From: Clytia hemisphaerica
Lineage: Eukaryota; Cnidaria; Hydrozoa; Leptothecata; Clytiidae
DNA: 64,000 bases
Assembly (NCBI GenBank): GCA_902728285.1
Contig: CACVBU010001236.1
Span: 124,001-188,000 of the forward strand
Direction: 5' to 3'
Numbering within the stretch: position 1 is the first letter of the stretch; every line of letters starts with the position of its first letter. The notes below the pieces were generated by a model that was not told the origin of the DNA, ran no database searches, and saw only the letters and a program-made list of their open reading frames with translations. This document shows positions 35,901 through 47,900 of this stretch, piece after piece. The position numbers and the translations under genes were made by a program.

Positions 35901-38900
35901 CATTCACACGTGTATTTCATTGATTTGTTACCATTCCTCCGACACGTTCCATTATTCTGACAGGGGTTACCAAAATGGCATTCATCTTTCATTTCACAGT
36001 TCTCTCCATGATATCCTGAAGTACAATTACATTTGAAAGTGTTTTCAACGTTCAGGCACCTTCCATTTTGTTGACATGGGTTTTCAAAACACGCATTCTC
36101 AAATTGGCAGAATTCCCCATGGTACTTTTCTTCGCAAGAACAATTGTAATTGAACTGATCGATAACTTGACATTTTTCATTGTTTTGACACTTGTTCACA
36201 GAGCAAGAAGAACAATTTAGTTTATTTTCAGCGTGAAATACTTTCAAAGAAACACCGTTGATATCGCAAAAACCTTCAATATTTTCAACATCTAACCCTT
36301 CCTTATGAAAACGGTTTAATGTATCATAGAGAACACAATTACACGTCAACGGGTTGTACTTTAAGTTTATCCGGCTAGGAATAGATACAAACCATTCTTT
36401 TCGTACTGATGTTATATTGTTCCTCTCCAAGTTCAAATCTTTCACGTTGAAAGCACCATCTTCAATATCAATGGATGACAATCCGTTGTATTGCAAATGT
36501 AGCTGTGAATGTGCGAAATCCTTGAAGACAAACATACCAGGTGTGATTGAGTTTAGTTTGTTATGGCTGAGGTATATTCTCTTTAATTTTGGGATACTAC
36601 TAAATACCCCATTTTCAATAGTCGCAATTTCATTGTTATCAAGAATTATTCGATCGAGTGTTTTTAAATTATCCAGTATTCCGTTTTTAAGAGTCTTTAA
36701 TCTGTTACCCGATAAATCCAAGGCTACTAGATTAGGAAGGTTATTAAAAACGTTTGGTTCAAGATTTTCTATGTCATTCTCGTGAATGTATAGATATTTA
36801 ATTGATTGATACCCTTCAAAGTCTTTTTGTTTAATGATGCTGATGTTGTTGTCATTAACATATAGCAAATAGATACTTGGAATAAAGAGTGATATGTTAG
36901 CAGGTAATTTGACCAATGAATTTTGTGAGAGACTGAGCAATTCAAGTTTGGTAAAATTACTAAAGCTTTCAGCTTGGAAATTATTAATATGATTTTGGTC
37001 AAGGGTCAAGAGCGTAACTTTCATTGGATTCATCTCTTTGACAATCTCCGCAAGTCTTTCATCGGTGATTTCCTCGTCATTGCAATAAACCTCCCCATTA
37101 TCATTACATACACATTCTTTTGGACATTTTGTTTCGCTTTTTACAAGACTTATAGCAAAACTCGCCAAGACTAGTATATAAATCATTTTCTTGTCCATAA
37201 TGAATAATTTTTACTTTTTTTATTCTTTATTCGTCTCTAGAAATATTAAAAATTACAATTCCCAAGGTTCCTTACCAACTCAAAGTTGCCTTACAGCCCA
37301 AAGATACGAACCGTTTTCCTTAAGATGTAAAACCTACCAAGATTTTTCCTGTTCTCCCCAAGATAATATCATATTATTAAACCTGTGATCCCATCAAAAA
37401 TCCGTTGATTGTTCTGGTGAATCTACCTCCGAAATTTAAGGTACAAATTATCAAAATCCTTTCAGGATGAAAATTGAAACTTCAGACACGATTTAACCCT
37501 GCAACATTTAAAAATTTCAAGCTAAAGGAAAAGAACATAAATAAAGCATGTCAACTAGAACACTGGAAAGAACTAAGACAGACCCCTCTGATTTTTTTAT
37601 TAAAATATTTTTTCAGACCGAACTCGTGTAAAACAAAAAATCTTAGTTAGATTTCCTTAAGAAACTTATTTTGGTGAGAAATAATTTAGAACAGAATTCT
37701 GCTGCCTCGTCAAAATTTACTTTTTTGTGATTTTCTGAAAAAATGACCCTTAATTTCTGTCTAAAACACTCATTTTTAGGCGAAAAGAAACCAATCTGAC
37801 CTGTCATGCGCCAAAATAAAAGTTAGCTTTGAGCTCAACCAAAATTAGGTTTAAGAAGGTCGTCAATCGTCCGACGTCTTTTTTTATTATAATCACTCAG
37901 TATTGTTCTAAACAATAGGCCAATTGTCTTCAGCCCTAAATACCAGCCTGTTATTCATATAGGATAAATCATATTCTTATTAAATAACAAACGTGTATAT
38001 GATGATTCTTCAAGTGTCTCAAATATTTTTATCCACAGTTAAATGGTGGCTTAACTGAGCATTAGAAAGTATCTTTCAAGTAATAACTGATTTTAATGCT
38101 TTAATTCTGTTTGTCTTAGTACAAACACTTCAGACGAACAAACATTTAAGACCATTGCGAGTAAATAGAATGATTTCTTTTCGCATATTTACATCCCTCT
38201 TCCAATTTTGTCTAACGAAAACATTCGAGTGAGTGAGGATCTGGGGGGGGGGGGGCACTCGATTTCGAAACGACGGTATGTGCCGCGCAAAATCTGCTTT
38301 TCAAAGTCGTACCCTTACAGTGCAGTTCAATATGGCTGAAAAGGTACCCTTTCAGTGCATTTTCTCTTGATTTACCCAACCCTTGTAGTGCACTATATTT
38401 CTCAGCTGTAAATCTGCGTGAAAGAAGAAGCTTGGGAAATTTTCTGTTTCAAAGAAAAACTGAGAAAATTATTCTTGTCAGCTGTAATTATCAGACAATA
38501 GAAACTTTTTCAAACAAACGAGAAGTAAAAACCTTTCTTTCGAACAACTATTTTGGATTTGTTTTAAAATTCGACCCTTGCAATCTCACAGAAGCACACC
38601 CTTACAGTGCATTTTGGGATGCTGAAAAACCCCACCCTTAAGCGCGGCACATGACTCAGGCCAGATCATATGAGTGCCCCCCCCCCCGGGGTAAGGATAC
38701 TATGAAGGGCTTACATGACAATAGGAACGGAAATCTCTTTTTTTAATGGACTGGGGGCTTCTTATTTAGAAATACGTACTAGTTATCGCATGATTTCGAG
38801 TGCAATACGAGAAATATTTTACGAGTTCCGAGATTTTTCCGTAATATTTTTCCGAGCCTTTAGGCGAGGAAAAATATCGGTAAAATCTCGGAACGAGTAA

Positions 38901-41900
38901 GATATCGAGTATTGCACGAGAAGTCATGTGATAACTAATTTATTGTCGACTCAAAAAAATTGTCCTCTTTTTGTTTCAAAACTTACTTCCGCCTTCTTCT
39001 GCTTCTGTGTAGTTTCGAATGTTTTTATTCGAAACTCTAATTCGAACGTTAGATTCGAACAAAAACATTCGATAACTTCCCGCTGAAAATATTCACACAA
39101 AAACAAAACTTTTCGATCATTTCGATCCAGAAGTTTTGTTTTGAAAAGTTGCAGATTTTTCAGAGATGTATTTGAAAGTTTCTAGATTGATAATTCAAAA
39201 TGCAGATGAAGTACAGTATTGTTTCGATGGAGAAGAAACCCTCCATCATTGGATTAATCAGATTGATAACATTCAGTCTTTTTCTATTTTTTTGTTTCGA
39301 TGACATATGGCCATGGGAAAGAATAGCAGAGGAAAGGAGTCCCACGATGGAAATGTATGCTTGTAATAATGGTTAAAGAACAACATTTTTTCAACAGCAA
39401 AACAATTTGGATACTTTCTTGATTATCGTCAAGTAAATGTTTCGAATTTGAGTTGAAAAGTCAAGGACGTACGTTGTTGTCGAGAACGAGAATTAGGAGA
39501 GAACTTTTATAAAAATCACTCGTCATTTGGTTTAATACAAGACATTACACTTCCCTTGTTATGTTATGAGAAATTTTATTGGCCAACATTCAAGAATCTC
39601 AAGTTATTTTGTATGCATTGATAAAAAACTGTTTGGTTATCGCACGGACAAATTTGCCAAAAGTTGAGAATATTTGGGTGGTGTCAAGTAGTTTTATAAT
39701 TTCTTAGTTCATCAGATTTGATTTTAGTGTCTTTTATGGAAGAACTCCAAAGTAAAAGTTAATCTGAACATATTTTTGTTGCGTTTTTCCCTTTGATTCC
39801 CAAGTCAGTTTCTCCGAAAGTCAGTTCTTTTCGGCTGTTTTGTTTTGATTTTTCTCCCGCCGCTTACCCAGTCCCCCAAAAGTCAACGCGGTCATATTTC
39901 CAGACTAAAGAAATATGAAATATCGCAAATATCTTGATGCTCTCGACCAATCAAAAGGCTGATATTTTTTTGGGTCGGCAATAAAAAACTTTAACGGGAA
40001 TGTGAAAACTCACCGTTTTTCTAGTAGTAGGGATGAGAAGAAGTATACAGTCCGTCCAGCTTCATTAGGATAAACGTTAAAAGTTTTGCTTTTGAATAAG
40101 AGTGATATCGTTCACTTACTCGTCAATTTTAATTTACAAGCTTTTTGCCACCGCAGGAAGCCTAAAGCTTCCGAGGATGGCATTCAAACATCTCATAATT
40201 TTGCATGGGTTTTTCAGTATTTTAGTTCCGGTTAAATGGTGTACCAGTAACATTCTTAGCTTGACTGTATTTTTTTTGATCTGATTACCCATTTTCAAAG
40301 CTCTATATGTCTTTTTTTGTTACCTCAGTGAGTCGAATTAAGGGATATGTCTTTTTTTGTTACCTCAGGGAGTCGAATTAAGGGAAATTCCTTTTTTTGT
40401 TGGGAAATTCCCTATTCAAACCACAAGTAGTTATTAACCACTCTGAGCAACGCAAATTAGAAATTTTTATCCTTTCAAAAACTTATCGTTTGACAGTAAA
40501 ATGGCAGTTTAGTACAGTAGCGTTTAGTATGATATAAATAAACCATAATATACCACTATTTTGGTAATAAAAGAGATGACAAAAAAAACAGATAAATAAA
40601 TTTACATTATCTGTATAAGAAGATATCTATGAGATGGACACAAATTGCTAATAAGTGATTTTTCAAAAAATGTCAAACTAAATTTTTTTGAGGTCTAAAT
40701 TATAAGTGTAGACAGGATCAAATAGAATTTTTGAACAAAAATGAAGAAAAAAAATGTGGGAAGCCTTTTTGTAGACTAAGGTTTGTGCCCTCAAATCAAT
40801 CTTTTCCCATCTACCCAACTACCCAAATTATGTTGGAAATGAGACACAGTGATTGAATTCCGCTCAAATTTGGCACATTCACTTCTCAGGGACAGAAATG
40901 AAGTATATCAAAACATTTATTCGAGAAATATAATTTTGGACATTTTGGGCGTAGCCCAAAAGCTTTACGCAGGAAAAAAAGAGGAAGGCTTGACTATAAA
41001 GGCGAGAAAAACATTCTTTCCTGCTTAAATTTGGCACATTACCTCTTCAGGTTAAGATTTGTCAGTGTAAATTGTGAAATCTTAAAAATTTTATTTTAGT
41101 GACTTCTCGTCCTAAATATATGACCTTTTATTTCTATGATCTTGAACGACAAAAAATCCATCAAAATTTATGTTTGTGAATTGTACGCACTTCTTTTCTA
41201 TCTGAAATAATGTAACTTCTCGTAGAACTGCTGACAATTTGCTCTATGATAAAAAACACTTTTCTTAATTTAGCACTACCTCAGTGAAGTTCAGAAGACG
41301 TAAAAAGGTATCTGAACGCGGAAAATTGAAACTTTTACATGAATTTCGACTCTGAAAGGCTTCAAAACTGTTTTTGGATCAAGTATACCAATTTCTAGAG
41401 GGAATTTCAATTAAATTACACGATTTATGAATGAGCCCTAGCCCGTCTATATTTCCCCTTTTTTGACGGACATCGAAACAATTATTTACGAAATAAGGAA
41501 TTTACTTTGGGAAATATTCTCAGGATTCGTCAAGATAGATAACTGAGGATAGGTATGCAAAACTTTAGGGCAAAACTATCATTCCAAAGTTTTCTAGAGC
41601 TACCCAATCCTTTTTGCCCTTTTTGGGGTTTGGCCACGCCCTAAAACGTCCGATAATGAAATTTTTTAAATAATACTGAAAAAATGTTATTATTGTTATT
41701 CAAGGAGGACTTGTACCAAATTGCAGCAAAATTGAATGATTTTTAAGGTTTCCAGGTCAAATTGGGAATTTTTTTTTCATACTTTATATGAGTCTAATAG
41801 GGGGCCAGAAAAGGGGCTCCCACATTTTTTATATTTAAAATATCTCAAAAATTCTTTTTGTTCCTGCCTAGATATGCCATACGGAGCTAAAGAAAATTTA

Positions 41901-44900
41901 GTTTGACATGATTTGACGAAAAAAATGAAAATTACCCTGTATAGCCCACTCCTATTCAGACGAGATGCCATTCTAACAGAAGTAACGTAGGGTGTGGCGT
42001 CAAAACCCAAAGTCAAAAAATTCAAGATGTAGTATTTTTTTGTGAAAATTTAACCTATTCCAAGACATTTTGCACAATTTTTAAGGTCAGAAGTCCAAAA
42101 TTGGTTGTTTCCCCCTGGGGGTAACCGATTCGCACTATCGTCAAAAATAGTGAAAAATGGCTATTTTTGGCCTCTTTAAGCCCTAAATTAGGTTGAAAAC
42201 ATCTCTAATCACCTTGAAAGCATTTTTAGGTTAAATTCCTTTGAGACAAAACAAAAAAAGTTGAATGGAAGTGATAATTAGCTCGAAAAATGTAAAATAG
42301 GCTATTTTTGGCCGATTTTGGGGGGAAAAATGCAAAAAAATGCTATTTTCCAATTTAAATAACTTTTTAAATAATTTTGCCACAGATCTGAAAATTTCAG
42401 GAGTGAAAGTATACCAAAAATACTCTGAGAAAATGTTAATTTGAAAATCTAGAAATATTCTGAAAATCCATAATGGCGGCATAAAAATTGAAAAAAAGCA
42501 AAATTCCAGATTTCAGCGTAGAAATAGGGTCGATCGTCAACTCCCATTTTTAGCATGATGTCAAAAAATTCAAAGTGTAGTATTTTTTTGTGAAAATTTA
42601 ATCTATTGTAAGACATTTTGCGCAATTTTTAACCTCCTAGGTAAAAAATCCAGCATTCCCCAGGGGGGTCTTTGATTCGCACTAAAGCGAAAAATGAGTA
42701 AAAATGGCATTTTTTGCCCATTTTAAGACTATGAAAGCCCAGTAAAGGGTCAAAATGGTTTGTAAATGGTGTCTTGCACTAATATTCAACATAAAAAGAC
42801 AAAATAACCCCAGGGAGATCGCTCAATGTTTCAATTTCAAGCTAAAAAGGCTGATTTTCTCGGATTCTGGGTAGCAAAATGCATGAAAGCAGCATTTTTG
42901 AGGACCCACAACTTTTAAACTTTTTAAGGTATACACTTGAAATTTTCAGCAATGAAACACTTCAGAGAAAGCTCCAGGAAAAATCAATTTTGAGTTTTCA
43001 AAAATTTCCTATAAATCCATAATGGCGCCCTAGAAATCGCGAGTTTCATGCTAAATGCCATATTTCAAGCTAAAACTTGGTTTTTTCAGGCTAAAATCTC
43101 AAAAATGATTTCAAATGGTGTTCTGAAATCTTTGGATCTTGGAAGTATTCTGAAAATACTCTGGGAGAATCAAAATGGTTTGGGTCAGAAATTTGCCTAA
43201 GTCTGCCATTATTGTATTGCATTTCCCACTAAAACGCGATATTTAGAGTTAAAGTCCAATTTTCTCAGGCTAAAATCTCAAAAATGGTTTCAAATGGTGT
43301 CCTGAAGTTTTTTGGTGTTGAAAGTATTCTGAAAATACTCGGGGAGAATCAAAATGGTTTGGGTCAGAAATTTGCCCTAGTCTGCCATTATGGTATTGTA
43401 TTTCCAACTAAAACGCGATATTTAGAGTTAAAGTCTAATTTTCTCAGGCTAAAATCTCAAAAATGGTTTCAAATAGGGTCCTGAAATCTTTTGGTGCTGA
43501 AAGTATTCTGGATATACTCTGGGAGAACCAAAATGGTTTGGGTTAGAAATTTGCCAAAGTCCGCCATTATGGAATTGTATTTCCCACTAAAACGTAATAT
43601 TTAGAGCTAAACTCTAATTTTCTCAGGCTAAAATCTCAAAAGTGGTTTCAAATAGGGTCCTGAAATCTTTTGGTGTTGAAAGTATTCTGGAAATACTCTG
43701 GGAAAACCATGTGATTTTCCTTGAGTGTTCCCAGAATACTTTCAACACCAAAAGATTTCAGGACCCTATTTGAAACCTTTTTGAGATTTTAGCCTGAGAA
43801 AATTAGACTTTAACTCTAAATATCACGTTTTAGTATGAAATGCAATACCATATTGGCAGACTTTGGCAAATTTCTGACCCAAACCATTTTGGTTCTCCTG
43901 AGTATTTTCAGAATACTTTCAACACCAAAAAATTTCAGGACACCATTTGAAACCATTTTTGAGATTTTAGCCTGAGAAAACTAGACTTAACTCTAAATAT
44001 CGCGTTTTATAGTGGGAAATGCAATACCATAATGGTGGACTTTGGCAAATTTCTAACCCAAACCAGTTTGATTCTCCCAGAGTTTTTCCAGAGTACTTTC
44101 AACACCCAAAGATTTCAGAACACCATTTGAAACCATTTTTGAGATTTTAGCTTTAAAAGAAAACCAAGTTTTAGCTTGAAATATTGGTATTTAGCATGAA
44201 AACTCAATTTCTAGGGCGCCATTATGGATTTATAGGAAATATTTGAAAACTCAAGTTTGATTTTTTCTGGAGCTTTCTCTGAAGTGTTTCATTGCTGAAA
44301 ATTTCAAGTGTTTACCTTAAAAAGTTTAAAAGTTGTGGGTCCTCAAAAATGCTGCTTTCATGCATTTTGCTACCCAGAATCCGAGAAAATCAGCCTTTTT
44401 AGCTTGAAATTGAAACATTGAGCGATCTCGCTGGGGTTATTTTGTCTTTTTATGTTGAATATTAGTGCAAGACACCATTTACAAACCATTTTGACCCTTT
44501 ACTGGGCTTTCATAGTCTTAAAATGGGCAAAAATGGCCATTTTTCACTATTTTTGACAATAGTGCGAATCGGTACGCCCAGGGGGAAACAACCAATTTTG
44601 GACTTCCGACCTTAAAAATTGTGCAAAATGTCTTGGAATAGGTTAAATTTTCACAAAAAATACTACATCTTGAATTTTTTGACTTCACCTAAAAAATGGC
44701 TGTTGATGCCACACCCTAGTAACGGCTATAAGTAACATTTCTTTCCAAATTCATCAATTTATTTGATGAATAAATTTAACGTGACTTTAACATACCTTGT
44801 GATTTTTCTAGACCAGCTTGAAAGATGTGTTTTGGTTTATTGAATATGGTCGTCTGATGTGGTACAATGGATGGAACATTGGTCTCAGTGGTATCCTGTG

Positions 44901-47900
44901 TGGCTTGGCCTTCTTTTCTTAATGGTTCTTTCTGTAAAAAGCCACCATTTACAAAACCAGCTAAAATAAACACACACAGAAAATCAACCCTCGCGCCAAA
45001 ATAAAATGAACAAGGTAGAAGTTGAGTTCGGGTTTTCAAAGGATCGAACGATGAAACGAATTAATATGCTCCAATACACTTTTTTTAAACAATCTGTATT
45101 CTTGATATGTGCAAGTCAAGATGATGTCAGTATTTTCAAACAAAATCTCCAAAAAAAGTTGAACTTTTGTAGCTATCTTTAGTAACAAAAAAGGATTAAA
45201 TCCAAGCTTTTTTGGGTGTTTATGTTTACGCATTTAAAGTATAAAACCACGCTTTGCAGCTAAAAATTCCAAAACATTCTGAGAACATTTTAAGGCTCTG
45301 AGACGTGCAATTTCTCAGGAAATTACACTAAAATACTGAAAATAAGAACATCTTGAGAACATTTTTTAGGCAATTAAAAACCCAAAAGTTAGATAACACT
45401 CAAAAGCTTTAAAACATTTCGACGGTTTTTAAAAAGAAGGTGTAGAAATATTCGATATCATTTGACCCTCTTTTGGTGTTAGAGTGTTAGAGTGTCAGTG
45501 GTGTTAGTATGGTGTTAGGTGAGATTATAAGTTATGACAAAGAGTATGGATTTAAATTAGTCATGCATTTTCCCAGTTGACGCTTTCTAACTCGACGTTC
45601 TACTATTCGATGCGCTCCCTTGATAGATGAAATCTAATTCCCCTTGAAAATCGAATCTTAACTGTATTTCTATCTGACTTATTGATCTGTTTTGGACTAT
45701 AACGTACGATTAGTGAAATCATTGAATATCAAAACTTTAACATTGTCTATAAGTACTTTATTAGGAACTTTCACCAGGAAAGTCTGACATTTTTCTTGTT
45801 ATTTATTGGTTAGTTATTAACCATACATCAATATTTTAAGGATATTAGTTTAATTTCATGCAAAAATGAATATCAATCGAAATACGCATGCAATGTGTCT
45901 TATAGCATGCGCTACCTTGGCTTTTCTCAATGCCCGGCATACGCATTTCAATAGGTTGGTGAAAGATCTCTTCTTGACTTGGGTAAACGTCTGGTAATGC
46001 ATTTGACGAAGGCTCCTCGAAATATTTTGGTTCATGGTCATAGTCTACTATGCCTTTGTTAAACTTAGTTGGAAGTTTACCACCTTGTATTATACCTCCT
46101 AAAATTAATGGGTTAGTAGAATGATACCGGGTGACCCACGAAAAAGTTCAGACGTTTCCCGACATCTTGAGGCCGAACACATGTCCCAAAGTGCTTGGTG
46201 TTTTGATATTTAGAAAGTAGATATCCTAACTTAAAATTTGAGCTATCACATTTTTAATTTGACCAACTTGTTCTCTACTTATGAGCTTTTAAACTCAAAA
46301 TTCACTTTTCGGAAAGTGTAAAAAACACGTAAAAAAGAGGTATTAAATTTATGCAATCAATTAGAAAATCACTTACAAATTGACTTACTTAACGAGTTTT
46401 ATGACATTAATGATTAATAAAAACACCTTTAAAAGTAATTTTTGTCTAAAACAAGACTAGTTTTTATAAAAATTGGCGCTTTTGTAGATTTTTCAGATTT
46501 TTTTCAAAAACTGTATATCAAAAACGTCTAAAAATACCAAATTTGATACCCCTTTTTTACGTGTTTTTTACACTTTCCGAAAAGTGACTTTTGACTTTAA
46601 AAGCTCATAAGTAGAGAACAAATTGGTCAAATTTAAAAAGTGATAGCTCAAATTTTAAGTTAGGATATCTACTTTCTAAATATCTAAACTCTAAGCACTT
46701 TGGGAGATTTGTTCGACCTCAAGACGTCGAGAAACGTCTGAACTTTTTCGTGGGTCACCCGGTAGATTATGTTATGGTTAGTTAACCCTATTCGTACTAC
46801 GCTTTTTAGGGTTTTAGAGAAAAGTTCCCTGAGTCTAAAATATTATCCTAAATATTCAATAAATTACGGTTTTAAAAACATAAACGACATAAAAAAAAAA
46901 AATTTGTATTGAAACAGTGTCAATTTTTGTGACACCTTACTGTCAGAAATGTAATCATGCTCAAAGTGTGAAAGCTAAAGCTGAATAAAACTTAAGCATT
47001 TACAGAAAATTCCATGGCAAAAGCTCTATTATTTCAGGAGCTATCAACATTAGTTTCACCTCCGAACAGAAACCACCCACCCTCCCTAGTACGAATAGGG
47101 TTAAGGTTAGCTAAGGACTACTATTTGTCCTAAAGTAACGGAAAGAAAGAAATTAATAGGTTAAAAAGAAAACGAGTGAATTGTGATCCAGTACCTTCTT
47201 GTTTCTCGATACCCTTGATATTGACATGTACAGGATGATGGAATGTTTCTTCTTGGTGAGGATGAAATGTTAAATCATTTTCTTTGAATTGCTCCGAATC
47301 TTGTTTAGAGACCACTTGACCGTGGAAATGTGAAGCTGGTAATAAACCGCCGTTTATGACACCACCTATAGAGAAAGAACAAACGAGGATGATCACATCA
47401 GAAAAAAAGGTCTATTGGATTTCTATTGGACTTCTACATGGTGTCCCGGAAAAATGTACTGTGTCAGAGCATGACTAAAAGTAGAACAATCTTTGTGTGT
47501 GTATGACAAAGTAAAAGTTAAAAGGGCGTTAACGATCGCATCAAATTAAAATACAATAACACTAATCTTTGACATACACACACAAATATTTTCTACTTGT
47601 AGTCATGTTTTGAAACAGGACTTTTTTTCGGGACACCCTGTATTTTCTATTGCTTAATTTGATTCTTTTTTAATCACAGTTTTTTTTATCTTTTTTTTTT
47701 ATTCATGATTGATTCCTTATATATACTTTATATTTAATTTTTTTCCGCGTTAAAAAGGTTTACTTGATTTTTACGATTGATTTAATGACGATTCTACCGC
47801 TTAAATACTACCATAACACTTCGAGGGGTTTGGACTCGAGTCGGCAAATATTTATTACCAGTGAGTGTGCTATTACAATGACTTCAGGTAAATGACGTCA

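Larger units (their letters stand above)
37391..40138. other. Intronic stretch upstream of the nested gene
   Basis: No exon seen. It contains the G/C-tract element (38243-38687), a hairpin MITE (38780-38937), short TTCGAA-rich inverted repeats near 39010-39075 and a truncated piggyBac-type MITE end at 40081. The promoter of the LRR-EGF gene should be here; none could be placed. Confidence 0.5.
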
